DNA of 64,000 nt, taken from positions 1,488,001-1,552,000 of the forward strand of contig JADJAA010000001.1 in the NCBI GenBank assembly GCA_016704485.1, in the 5' to 3' direction. Each line of letters starts with the position of its first letter. Within the stretch, counting starts at the first letter, position 1. Shown piece by piece: positions 53,373 through 61,773 of the stretch. Below the pieces are notes generated by a model. The model was not told the origin of the DNA and did not search any database. It was given only the letters and a program-made list of their open reading frames with translations. A program made the position numbers and the translations under genes. The stretch comes from Flavobacteriales bacterium (GTDB taxonomy: Bacteria; Bacteroidota; Bacteroidia; Flavobacteriales_F; PHOS-HE28).

Positions 53373-53912
53373 ATGTCAATCATCAGATCCGTTCGCGGCT
53401 TCACTCCCTCCTTCGGAGCCGATATCTTCCTCGCTGAAACAGCTGTCGTTATCGGCGACACCATCATGGGCGATCATTGCAGTGTGTGGTACAATGCCGT
53501 GGTACGTGGCGATGTGCATTCGATCCGCATCGGTGATCGCGTGAACATTCAGGATGGCGCCGTGTTGCATGCCACGTATGAACGCACTGGTCTCACTATT
53601 GGTAACGATGTCAGCATCGGGCACAATGCGATCGTTCACGGTTGCACCATACATGACAAAGTGCTTGTGGGTATGGGAGCGATCATCATGGACAATGCCG
53701 TGATCGGTGAAGGATCTGTCATAGCCGCAGGGGCAGTGGTGTTGCAGAACACGATCGTTGAACCCGGTTCCTTAATGGCTGGTGTCCCCGCTAAACGCAT
53801 CCGCACGGTGGGTGAAGATCTCAGCAAGAACGAGATCGAACGCATCGCGAATAATTACAGGATGTATGCGGAGTGGTTCAAGAACCCTTCGGGAATGGAG
53901 AATGGAGAATGA
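53373..53912 (+). CDS. Gamma-carbonic anhydrase family protein
   Basis: 179 residues. Left-handed beta-helix with hexapeptide repeats (VIGDTIMGDHCSVWYNAVVR, IRIGDRVNIQDGAVLH, LTIGNDVSIGHNAIVHGC, IGEGSVIAAGAVV). The three metal-binding histidines of gamma-class enzymes are H66, H84 and H89. Such proteins (YrdA/PaaY type) may be true carbonic anhydrases or related thioesterases. The C-terminal residues GMENGE and the stop lie in the interspersed repeat at 53893, as with the HMA gene upstream. Confidence 0.92.
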   Translation: MSIIRSVRGFTPSFGADIFLAETAVVIGDTIMGDHCSVWYNAVVRGDVHSIRIGDRVNIQDGAVLHATYERTGLTIGNDVSIGHNAIVHGCTIHDKVLVGMGAIIMDNAVIGEGSVIAAGAVVLQNTIVEPGSLMAGVPAKRIRTVGEDLSKNEIERIANNYRMYAEWFKNPSGMENGE

Positions 53913-53925
53913 AGAATATAGACTG
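53893..53925 (+). repeat. Short interspersed repeat, copy 2
   Basis: GGAATGGAGAATGGAGAATG followed by AAGAATATAGACTG; positions 53906-53925 match 53268-53287 in 18 of 20 bases, same orientation. It supplies the C-terminal codons and stop of the gamma-carbonic anhydrase gene. Confidence 0.6.
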
Positions 53926-54009
53926 AAGTTCCGGGCCGTGGCCAATATGATGATCTAGAACTGCTCGCCTACTTGCTCGAAGAAATGACGCCAGCTTTAG
54001 AGGTCTGAT

Positions 54010-55200
54010 TTATGCCCTTGAAACCTGCACTTCATCCTCATCATCGTTCTCTTCATTCTCCTCACCTCGGTCCTTCAACGTAAAGCGTAGGAAAACGAAC
54101 CCTGCAACGCCCGCAATGCTCGAAGCGATGATGATCGAGATCTTCGATCCATTGATCAGGTCATTATCCTGATACGCCAATAGCGTTATGAATATGGACA
54201 TGGTGAACCCGATGCCGCTCAAAAGTCCCGCGCCAAGAATGTTCGACCACCTCAGGTTTTTGGGTAAGGAACACAACCCTATTGCAGCGCCGAGGAACGT
54301 AAGCAGGAAGATGCCCACCGGTTTGCCGATCACTAGACCAGTTATGATGCCGATGCTATAAGGCTCACCAAGGCCGCTGTACCAATCAGGAGCTATGAGT
54401 ATGGCCGTGTTCGCCAAGGCAAAAAGCGGCAAGATCACGAACGCTACAGGCTTATGCAGCACATGCTGCAGTACATAGGAAGAAGACGTTTCGTCACCTT
54501 TGCCGAACGGGATCACGAATGCCAACAACACACCCGTGATGGTGGCATGCACACCGGAATTGTACATGAAGTACCACATGAACACCCCGCCTACTAAATA
54601 AGGGATCAGGTTCTGTACCTTCAACCGGTTCAGTGCACCCAATGCGGCGAAAATGGATAGCGCGATCATCAGATCCCCGAACACCAATGCTTTCGTGTAG
54701 AAGATCGCGATCACGATGATCGCCACCAGATCATCGATCACCGCCAAGGCCGTTAGAAATACCTTCAGTGACGTGGGAACTCTACTTCCCAATAACGACA
54801 AAATTCCGATGGCGAAGGCGATATCCGTAGCCATAGGGATCCCCGCACCCGAACTGGTTTCCGTGCCGAAGTTGAAGGCCAGAAAGATCAATGCGGGCAG
54901 AACGAATCCACCGATCGCACCAATGATCGGTAGCGAAGCATTCTTGATCTTGGATAGTTCACCGATGTAGACCTCTCGTTCCAGCTCCAGACCGATCAAC
55001 AAAAAGAAGATCGCCATCAACGCATCGTTGATCCAATGTGCCACCGAGTGGCCATTGATGTCGAATTGCCAAAGCGCTATATAACTGGCACCCACCGTAG
55101 AATTGGCAAGCACAAGAGAAAGAATGGTAGCGATCAATAATACAATGCCACCGGCTTTCTCGCTTTCGTAGAACTCCTTGAATAGTTTGGTAAGCTTCAT
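54010..55200 (-). CDS. nhaA: Na+/H+ antiporter NhaA
   Basis: 396 residues, normal for NhaA. Twelve or so hydrophobic segments; hallmark residues include ALAVIDDLVAIIVIAIFY with the paired Asp that carries ions, LVLANSTVGASY near the start and GIPMATDIAFAIGILSLLG. It exchanges protons for Na+ at the inner membrane. The C-terminal tail is acidic (EENDDEDEVQ). Convergent with the gamma-carbonic anhydrase gene. Confidence 0.96.
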   Translation of the reverse strand: MKLTKLFKEFYESEKAGGIVLLIATILSLVLANSTVGASYIALWQFDINGHSVAHWINDALMAIFFLLIGLELEREVYIGELSKIKNASLPIIGAIGGFVLPALIFLAFNFGTETSSGAGIPMATDIAFAIGILSLLGSRVPTSLKVFLTALAVIDDLVAIIVIAIFYTKALVFGDLMIALSIFAALGALNRLKVQNLIPYLVGGVFMWYFMYNSGVHATITGVLLAFVIPFGKGDETSSSYVLQHVLHKPVAFVILPLFALANTAILIAPDWYSGLGEPYSIGIITGLVIGKPVGIFLLTFLGAAIGLCSLPKNLRWSNILGAGLLSGIGFTMSIFITLLAYQDNDLINGSKISIIIASSIAGVAGFVFLRFTLKDRGEENEENDDEDEVQVSRA

Positions 55201-55506
55201 TATTCTTTTTCCTTGGGCGTGGCGGCCAACGTGCGTAGAAGGAATTGCGGCAGGTTGCTTTCGGATCGAACGAGCGGATCAAAGCGGTACACCGTGCCGT
55301 TCAGAAGCGTGCAAAGCTAGCAGATACCGGATGTTCGAGTGGTAGTGTATCTGCGCTGAGGTATTTATTGAATGGCACAGACCCAGTGACCCCGTAGAAT
55401 GGTCTCTTCGGTAATGTCATATGGAATGCAGAATCAGCTTGGTTGAAGGGATCATATGCCTGTCGACGGTCGATCACCTAATATTGATGTGTCAAACACA
55501 GCCATC
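55201..55506. other. Intergenic region between divergent nhaA and cupin genes
   Basis: About 306 bp. Contains a perfect minus-strand -7 box for nhaA (55312-55319) and a weaker plus-strand box before the cupin gene. No hairpin, repeat or gene seen. Confidence 0.45.
55312..55319 (-). promoter_or_regulatory. -7 promoter box of nhaA
   Basis: Minus-strand TAGCTTTG, perfect match to TAnnTTTG, 111 nt upstream of the nhaA ATG. Confidence 0.5.
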
Positions 55507-56070
55507 ATGCAGCGTCGTCGGTTCGTTCTAAGCGTGTTCGTCACGACCGTGCTTGCCACGCTTTCCAATGCGTCCAACCTGATCACCATGCCCATCAAGA
55601 ACGGCTTCATTACGCATTCCGGCGAAGCCCGCAACGGCAAGCACCTTACCATGAAAGGTGTTACGGCCAATACGCTGGACATGAAGATCGGCAGTGCGGA
55701 TACCGATGGTGGGTTGGCCGTGTTCGAACAGATCGGTAAGAGCCCGAATGGTGGTCCACCGCTGCACATCCATGCCGACCAGGACGAATACTTCCATGTG
55801 TTGGAAGGGAAGTACCGCTTCCAAGTGGGCGAACAACACTTTCCTGCCAGCATTGGTGATACCATTTTCCTTCCGCGTGGTGTGCCGCACGCATTCATTC
55901 AATTGACCGATCATGCACGGATGTTGGTCACCTACCAACCGGCTGGTGATATGGAAGCATTTTTCCAAGAGACCGCACAATGGACCTTGCCACCGAGCAA
56001 GGAAGAAGTGGCCCGCGTGTTCCGCGCACATGGCATGGAAGTGGTGGGGCCGCCGTTGCAGGTGGAGTAG
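55507..56070 (+). CDS. Cupin-domain protein
   Basis: 187 residues from ATG 55507; the frame is open to ATG 55456, but a TAATATTG box near 55478 favours the later start. N-terminal basic then hydrophobic stretch (QRRRFVLSVFVTTVLAT) suggests export. Cupin motif 1 is PPLHIHADQDEYFHVLEGKY with two His, Glu and His as metal ligands, then GDTIFLPRGVPHAFIQL with the fourth His. Small metal-binding beta-barrel; could be a dioxygenase or isomerase, substrate not readable. Followed by the SOUL gene after 117 bp. Confidence 0.82.
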   Translation: MQRRRFVLSVFVTTVLATLSNASNLITMPIKNGFITHSGEARNGKHLTMKGVTANTLDMKIGSADTDGGLAVFEQIGKSPNGGPPLHIHADQDEYFHVLEGKYRFQVGEQHFPASIGDTIFLPRGVPHAFIQLTDHARMLVTYQPAGDMEAFFQETAQWTLPPSKEEVARVFRAHGMEVVGPPLQVE

Positions 56071-56187
56071 TCCAACAGTTCTTGAGTAGCATCCTCCACG
56101 CGGACCTGTTCACTTTCCGTCAGGAATTCAGGAACAAAACCAACCGTTGGGGTGTTATGCTCCTATACCCTCTACCCCAACCGGACA

Positions 56188-56775
56188 ATGAAGATCGTGT
56201 ACATCGTATTGGCCATACTGCTTGTGCTGTTTGCCATCTCCCAGCTCTGGGCGCAAAGCCAAGTGAAGGGAATTGAGGTATACCCCTACCGCGTGGACAA
56301 GGCCTATGACGGGATTGAAGTGCGCAGATACGAGCGTGCCAACTTCATCTATGTAACGATGGATGCTAAGACCTATGCGGAAAGTTCCAGTGAAGGGTTC
56401 CGGATGCTCGCAGGTTACATTTTCGGAGGGAACGCACGCGAGCAGAAGTTCGCGATGACCTCACCGGTGGTGATGGAAATGGACAGCAACGTGACCATGA
56501 AATTCCTGGTACCTGCCCAATACACACTTGATGAATTGCCCACACCCACCAACGCGCAGGTACGTTTCACAACAGAGAGCGAACGCACCGTTGCTGCGAT
56601 CACATTCGGTGGTTCTGCCAATGATGAAAAGATCCAGCAATACAAGAACGAACTGTTCCAACGCCTCACCGAGGAAGGAATCAGCCATTCCGGTCAGTGG
56701 AGCTTCTTGGGTTACGACCCTCCCTTCAAACTGTTCGGTAGAAGGAATGAAGTGGTGGTTGATGTGCAGCTTTAA
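56188..56775 (+). CDS. SOUL-family haem-binding protein
   Basis: 195 residues from ATG 56188; an ATG at 56152 adds residues before the signal segment and is unlikely. Membrane or signal segment KIVYIVLAILLVLFAISQLW. The SOUL signature follows: YDGIEVRRYERANFIYV, FRMLAGYIFGGNAREQKFAM, TSPVVMEM, and a C-terminal SGQWSFLGYDPPFKLFGRRN ending VVVDVQL. SOUL/HBP proteins bind haem or tetrapyrroles, though bacterial members are little studied. No haem genes are adjacent. Confidence 0.9.
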   Translation: MKIVYIVLAILLVLFAISQLWAQSQVKGIEVYPYRVDKAYDGIEVRRYERANFIYVTMDAKTYAESSSEGFRMLAGYIFGGNAREQKFAMTSPVVMEMDSNVTMKFLVPAQYTLDELPTPTNAQVRFTTESERTVAAITFGGSANDEKIQQYKNELFQRLTEEGISHSGQWSFLGYDPPFKLFGRRNEVVVDVQL

Positions 56776-57030
56776 TCTATCAGTGCGTGTCGGACGAAGG
56801 ATCGCCTAATGGTGACATACAGAACCAATTTCTGGCGACTATCGGAGACCGTGCGATGGTTTCCTATGGCCTTGTCTCATTCATTTGCTTTGCTACCTGA
56901 AGTTGAACGTGGCAATGTTCGAGGTCGGGTAAGGGTTGAATACGTTGAAAGAATACGGTAGCGAGTAATATTGCAATGCCTGACCTGTGGCCTTTGGTTT
57001 GCACTTATGATCGAACATTGAACTTATCTG

Positions 57031-57792
57031 ATGGAGCTTAATATAGCAGTGGTACAAATGAACATCGCACCGAGCGATCCGTTGAAGAACATGGAGCGGA
57101 TGGAAGAGTTCGTTGCGAAAGCAAAGAAGAAAGGCGCGAACCTTATCGTGTTTCCTGAAGATGCCATTTGTGGCCCATTGACCGGGCAAACCGCTTTCGT
57201 GCAACATGCTCCGGCCTACATGGAACGCATGCAGGGGTTGGCCGCCACGTATGCGATCGATCTAGTGCCTGGCACATGGACCGTTCAAGAGCACGGTGCA
57301 TTGTATAACCAAGCCTGTTACCTGAATTCCGATGGCACCGTTGCAGGGGTCTATCGTAAAGTGAATTTATGGGAGACCGAGAAGATCGCAATAACGCCGG
57401 GTACACTTGCCTCGGTGTTCCCAACCCGATTCGGTAACGTCGGTCTAATTGTGTGTTGGGATATTGCATTCCCACAACTCTTTGCAGCGATGAATGCACA
57501 AGGTGCTCAGCTGGTGATCTCGCCAACCTATTGGTCATTCCCGGAGGGTACCACAAAAGATGCTGAAGCAATGAAGGAAGAGATCCATTTGATCGACTCG
57601 CTTTGCACCACCAGAGCGTTCGAGAACAACATCGTATTCGTATACTGCAACGCAGCTGGGGTTTTGGAAGCAGGCGGAACCAGAAGTGTATTGTCCGGTC
57701 GTTCCCAAATTACGCACCCCGCTGATAAGATCCTTGATCTATGTGAAGGCAATAAGGAGAAAATGATCATTACCAAAGTTCAGTTGCCATGA
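57031..57792 (+). CDS. Nitrilase-superfamily carbon-nitrogen hydrolase
   Basis: 253 residues. The Glu-Lys-Cys triad is visible: E43 in VFPEDAICGP, K110 in YRKVNLWETE, C142 in LIVCWDIAFPQL. Cytoplasmic, no signal peptide. Family members cleave amides (amidases, carbamoylases) or nitriles; the substrate is not predictable here. Followed by a hairpin and the convergent DUF892 gene. Confidence 0.9.
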   Translation: MELNIAVVQMNIAPSDPLKNMERMEEFVAKAKKKGANLIVFPEDAICGPLTGQTAFVQHAPAYMERMQGLAATYAIDLVPGTWTVQEHGALYNQACYLNSDGTVAGVYRKVNLWETEKIAITPGTLASVFPTRFGNVGLIVCWDIAFPQLFAAMNAQGAQLVISPTYWSFPEGTTKDAEAMKEEIHLIDSLCTTRAFENNIVFVYCNAAGVLEAGGTRSVLSGRSQITHPADKILDLCEGNKEKMIITKVQLP

Positions 57793-57837
57793 TCATGGAC
57801 AACCATTTTTTGAAATGAGCTGACACGAAATGTCGAA

Positions 57838-57863
57838 GACCGACATGAATCAACATGCCGGTC
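57838..57863. terminator. Hairpin between convergent nitrilase and DUF892 genes
   Basis: GACCGACATG (57838-57847) pairs with CATGCCGGTC (57854-57863), one A/C mismatch, loop AATCAA. No T-tract; placement between convergent genes suggests bidirectional termination. Confidence 0.5.
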
Positions 57864-57883
57864 CTCTAAGGGTAGTCCACCAC

Positions 57884-58549
57884 CTAACCTACCATTGCTG
57901 GTGTGTTCTTTTCTTTGATCTTATTGATGTTCTCTGGCTTGCGTTTACTGGACTTCTTCTTCGGATTGGCGCGCTTCTTCACCTCTTTCTTCGCTTTCTT
58001 CTTCCCGAGTGCGCCGAGCGGAGCCGAGGTGCTATTCTTCGTTCCTTCTTTCTCACCTGCACGGTTCAATGCAGGATCTGCTAACTGACTCAGCTTTTCG
58101 TCAGCGCCATGTTCTTCCTTCAATGTTTGCTTGAGCAGATCGGCTGCTTTGGAAAGACCTAGTTCTTCCGCGTAGGTGACAAGACATCCATAGCTGGCCA
58201 TCTCATAATGTTCCACCTTTTGCGCAGCACATACCAAAGCGGCATCCAATGCTGGATCGTCCTTGAACTCATCCATCAGTTCTTTTGCCTCTTTGAGCAA
58301 TCCTTCGATCGCTTCACACTTCTTTCCCTTTACAGGTAAGTCCAAGTGCTTAAAGACTTTCTCCAGACGGTCGATCTGTACTTGTGTTTCCTTGTGATGA
58401 CTTTCGAACGCCTTCGACAATTTGCCATCCTGCGCCTCTTTCGTCATGGTCTTTAGAGCCGATGCTATTTTCTTTTCTGCGTAATAGATATCAGCCAATA
58501 GATCTTCGAATAGTTTACGTAGACCGGTCGGTTTATTTTTGCTTGCCAT
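57884..58549 (-). CDS. DUF892 ferritin-like (YciE/YciF) protein with Lys-rich tail
   Basis: 221 residues from ATG 58549; an in-frame ATG at 58585 is less likely because MASKNKPTGLRKLF is the usual DUF892 opening. Residues 8-160 form the ferritin-like bundle (LFEDLLADIYYAEKKI, SHHKETQVQIDRLEKVF, VEHYEMASYG, LKQTLKEEHGADEKLS) with Glu/His typical of a di-metal site. Residues about 175-221 are a basic tail (KKKAKKEVKKRANPKKKSS, SKRKPENINKIKEK) that resembles DNA-binding tails. Likely a stress protein, possibly iron-storing or redox-active, and perhaps DNA-bound. Confidence 0.87.
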   Translation of the reverse strand: MASKNKPTGLRKLFEDLLADIYYAEKKIASALKTMTKEAQDGKLSKAFESHHKETQVQIDRLEKVFKHLDLPVKGKKCEAIEGLLKEAKELMDEFKDDPALDAALVCAAQKVEHYEMASYGCLVTYAEELGLSKAADLLKQTLKEEHGADEKLSQLADPALNRAGEKEGTKNSTSAPLGALGKKKAKKEVKKRANPKKKSSKRKPENINKIKEKNTPAMVG

Positions 58550-58750
58550 TGTTGTTGTGGATTTGGTTGAACAATTGACATCCAACTCCTATACCGTTCA
58601 ATGCCACACGCAGTGCACGTACATGGAAGTGTTGAAATTTTGGAGGATAATGAACGCACAGCAACCGCAGTGGATCACACCGTGGTGTGCGATTGTTGCA
58701 CATTGCGGATATAGATCGGGTAATTTCTTCAACGGCCCAATAATGCTTTA

Positions 58751-59803
58751 CTAGGAAGTTCCGTTAGCAACCTTTCTGTTTGCCTCCTTCCGATCCTGCG
58801 CGTCGGGCTTCGGCGGTGTGTTGCCATTGTCCGCTCCCGGAGCCAAGACAAGTTGAATGAAGATCGGGAAATGATCGGAACCGATAGGGCCGGCGCGATG
58901 GAGCTTCAGTAACCGAAGATCGGTACTGTGGAATACATGGTCCAATGGACAACGAAGGAGCATGTATTGAGCTGGGAACGTATTGAAGAAGCCCCGACCC
59001 ATGCGGGGGTCCAATAGTCTGCTGATGCGTTGGAATAGCCGCGATGTATGCGACCAGGCCACGTCATTCAGATCTCCTGCAACGATCACTGCACCGTTCA
59101 ATTGCTCTACTTCTTTGGCCACGACGATCAGCTCAGCATCCCGTTCTATGGACGTCTCATTCTCTTTTGGTGCTGGCGGCCTTGGGTGTAAGCCATAAAA
59201 GGTGAAACGCTCACCAGAAGGTAATTCCACTTCCGTACGTACCGAGGGCACATCGTCCTCGATCAAATACCGGATCTCCCCATCATGAAGCGGCAGCCGT
59301 GAATAGAGGTGCATGCCATATAAATTATCCTTCGGGCATCTCAAGGTATAGGGTCGGTCTTTCTCAAGGACGGAAAGGGATTTTTCCCAGTGCTTATCCG
59401 TTTCCAAGGTGAGTACCATGTCAGGGTCCTCCTGCTCGATCAACGCCAAGAGTTCGTGGTGTGCCGAATTGGTCATCAGCACGTTCGCACTCATGATGGA
59501 AACCACGGATCGCCCATTGCCCGCAATTCCATCCTGCGCGCGTTTCTTACCGAATACGGTATAAGGTAGCATACGGCTTAATTGAAAGAGGAACGCGATG
59601 ACCGTAATACCCGCGATGATCCATTGCACGGTGGTCAATGCAGTGTAATAAGCGAGCATTCCAGTAATAGCAACGGTGGCAAGTACTAAGATCTGCAACC
59701 TTGGAAAGTCGAACATCCGGATCAACCAGTGTTCATAGCGCAAGAAGGGAAGCAACGTAAAAACGATACACCCCACCGCGAGGACCTCAAATGCAATGCG
59801 CAT
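58751..59803 (-). CDS. Membrane-anchored endonuclease/exonuclease/phosphatase-family protein
   Basis: 350 residues. Three N-terminal membrane segments (EVLAVGCIVFTLLPFL, LVLATVAITGMLAYYTAL, WIIAGITVIAFLF), then the EEP fold: SIMSANVLMTN, DMVLTLETDKHW with the metal-binding Glu, FTFYGLHPRPPAP, VIVAGDLNDVAWS with the Asn/Asp, and GSDHFPIFIQL with the terminal Asp-His. The catalytic domain would face the periplasm. Such YafD-like proteins are suspected phosphodiesterases or phosphatases; the target is unknown. Confidence 0.85.
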   Translation of the reverse strand: MRIAFEVLAVGCIVFTLLPFLRYEHWLIRMFDFPRLQILVLATVAITGMLAYYTALTTVQWIIAGITVIAFLFQLSRMLPYTVFGKKRAQDGIAGNGRSVVSIMSANVLMTNSAHHELLALIEQEDPDMVLTLETDKHWEKSLSVLEKDRPYTLRCPKDNLYGMHLYSRLPLHDGEIRYLIEDDVPSVRTEVELPSGERFTFYGLHPRPPAPKENETSIERDAELIVVAKEVEQLNGAVIVAGDLNDVAWSHTSRLFQRISRLLDPRMGRGFFNTFPAQYMLLRCPLDHVFHSTDLRLLKLHRAGPIGSDHFPIFIQLVLAPGADNGNTPPKPDAQDRKEANRKVANGTS

Positions 59804-60193
59804 TGCTTAACGTATGGATCATAAAAGGATGCGGCATACTATGCCTTAAACGTGGTCAATAGGTCCGCTAAATTAGGAGTGGTTTCCCGGAACAAAGCAG
59901 GGCTGTTGATGATACCACGCCAAGTCGGCAGATATGTAGTATCAGTTCAGTCGCTCCTTCGTTGTCTTGTTCAGTAAATGATCTTGGGGTTTCTCGTAGC
60001 TCTAACAACCGCTACTTCGCGAACATCGCGCGGATCCCTCTACCATATGGCTTGCCGGGATCGGGCTTATCGTTCCGAAGTCCTTCGCATTTAGGATGTG
60101 GAACTGCTCGAGGACCTATTGCATTCACAAGTTTTCACGATCATTTCATGAAATAGTTACAAATGTAACAGTTTCATTCCGAACTTTGTACCC
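59804..60193. other. Intergenic region upstream of marR
   Basis: 390 bp without a convincing gene. Near its right end are two adjacent palindromes (60143-60169) and a GAACTTTG box (60181-60188) just before marR. A short open frame at 59962-60156 has no family resemblance and is not called. Confidence 0.5.
60143..60169. promoter_or_regulatory. Paired palindromes upstream of marR (operator candidate)
   Basis: ATTTCATGAAAT (60143-60154) is a perfect 12-bp palindrome; two bases on (60155 is A) GTTACAAATGTAAC (60156-60169) is a palindrome with six-base arms and a 2-bp centre. They lie 25-51 bp before the GTG start, over or near the expected promoter. Likely binding sites for the MarR-type product or another regulator. 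Confidence 0.55.
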
Positions 60194-60667
60194 GTGAACG
60201 GAACGCACATACCCTTGGGCCATTGGTTCGCTGTACTAACGCAGCGGTACTACACGCAGCTGCTGCACCGCATGCGAGTGTATGACCTCGATCGCTGGTT
60301 CGTTGTGCTGATCGCCATTGCCGAAAGCGATGGACACATGAGCCAACAGGAGATCGCAGAGCAGCTTATGGTCGATAAGGTGACCATGGTGCGGGCGTTG
60401 GATCTGCTCAGCTCAAAAGGCTACGTGGAACGGGTGAACTGCCCGGACGACCGCCGCAAGCACCACATCCGCTTGTTGCCCAAGGCCAAGCCGGTGGTGA
60501 AGGCCATCAAGAAAGCATACACCGAAGTGAACGATCTTGTCATGGGCCCCATGACCGACAACGCCAGGAATAAATTCATCAAGGACGTTCAGGCAATGCT
60601 GGAACGCATGCCCACTGATGGAATGGAACCCGCACCTATGACCTATTCGAAGAAGCTTCCCAAATGA
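60194..60667 (+). CDS. MarR-family transcriptional regulator of an efflux operon
   Basis: 157 residues with a GTG start; the next ATG lies 23 codons in and would cut the N-terminal helix. Winged helix: HMSQQEIAEQLMVDKVTMVR is the HTH, LLSSKGYVERVNCPDDRRKH the recognition region and wing with the conserved DxRxxxH/R motif. It overlaps the MFP gene by 4 bp, so it is translated with the efflux pump and probably represses it. The paired palindromes at 60143-60169 are the likely operator. Confidence 0.9.
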   Translation: MNGTHIPLGHWFAVLTQRYYTQLLHRMRVYDLDRWFVVLIAIAESDGHMSQQEIAEQLMVDKVTMVRALDLLSSKGYVERVNCPDDRRKHHIRLLPKAKPVVKAIKKAYTEVNDLVMGPMTDNARNKFIKDVQAMLERMPTDGMEPAPMTYSKKLPK

Positions 60668-61773
60668 ATCGCCGATCATCTCTTTTTCCCTTCTCCTCCC
60701 AACACATCGCCACCGCGCTATTCGCATTCGCTGGCACTTTGCTTTTCACAGCCTGTAGTAACGGCGATGAGAACATGGAGAAGGGAGGTGCACGACCACC
60801 GATGGCCGTTCAGGTACACGTGCTGAAGCCATCCAACTTGGACAATGCGATCGTGACCACCGGCACATTAATGGCCAATGAAGAAGTGGATCTCGTGAGC
60901 GAACTCGCCGGACGGATCACCTCCATCGGCTTTACGGAAGGGGGGAACGTGAAAGCAGGACAAGTGCTGGTGCAGATCAACAATGATGAGCTGCAAGCAC
61001 AATTGCGCAAAGCGGAAGCGAACCTGAAATTGGCGAAGGATGATAGCGGTCGTAAGGAACAATTGCTCGCGGTGAGCGGCATCAGTCAAGAACAGTTCGA
61101 TGCAGCAAAGACCCAGAGCGCAGGCTTGCAGGCCGAAGCGGATGAACTGCGCGCACGCATCGCGAAGAGCACCATCCGCGCACCGTTCAATGGGAAAGTA
61201 GGACTGCGTTCCGTGAGCGAAGGAGGGTATGTGAGCAGCAACGCCATGATCGCCAAATTGCAACAGGTCGATCCAATAAAGATCGAGTTCGCAGTGCCGG
61301 AACGGTATGGTCGGATGATGAAACCCGGTACGGCGATCAGCTTCTCATTGGAAGGAGATACGGCTACGTATGTCGGTAAGGTCTATGCCGTGGATCCGAG
61401 TGTGGACCCTACGACGCGCACCGTGAAAGTGCGTGCACGCAGCGACAACAAGGATGGTCATCTTCTCCCTGGATCCTTCGCGAAAGTGGACGTGCGCTTG
61501 GATCGGATCAGCGATGCACTCGTTGTTCCTGCTGAAGCATTGATCCCGGATATCCAAGGACAAAAAGTACTCGTGATCAAGAATGGCAAGGCTGCGAGCC
61601 TGCGTGTGAAGACCGGCATCCGCAGTGCGAACACTGTGCAATTGACAAGCGGCGCACAGGTCGGTGATTCGGTAATGGTTACGGGAATACTTGCAGTGCG
61701 AGAAGGCATGCCCGTTTCTGCGATCTCATCGACATCCATGAACGCAACGGTGGTAACGGACAGTGCAAAATGA
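60664..61773 (+). CDS. RND efflux periplasmic adaptor (membrane fusion protein), lipoprotein
   Basis: 369 residues. Lipobox LLFTAC with C31 as lipid site. HlyD/AcrA architecture: first beta-barrel/lipoyl half (LVSELAGRITSIGFTEGGNV, VLVQINNDELQAQLRKAEAN), short coiled coil (residues about 110-160), second lipoyl half (STIRAPFNGKVGLRSVSEGG), beta-barrel and membrane-proximal domain to the end. It joins the inner-membrane pump to an outer-membrane channel. Overlaps both neighbours by 4 bp (marR and the pump). Confidence 0.94.
   Translation: MNRRSSLFPFSSQHIATALFAFAGTLLFTACSNGDENMEKGGARPPMAVQVHVLKPSNLDNAIVTTGTLMANEEVDLVSELAGRITSIGFTEGGNVKAGQVLVQINNDELQAQLRKAEANLKLAKDDSGRKEQLLAVSGISQEQFDAAKTQSAGLQAEADELRARIAKSTIRAPFNGKVGLRSVSEGGYVSSNAMIAKLQQVDPIKIEFAVPERYGRMMKPGTAISFSLEGDTATYVGKVYAVDPSVDPTTRTVKVRARSDNKDGHLLPGSFAKVDVRLDRISDALVVPAEALIPDIQGQKVLVIKNGKAASLRVKTGIRSANTVQLTSGAQVGDSVMVTGILAVREGMPVSAISSTSMNATVVTDSAK

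Noticed and set aside
59962..60156. 64-codon plus-strand open frame upstream of marR
   Set aside because: Composition is not protein-like, it runs into the operator palindromes, and there is no family resemblance.
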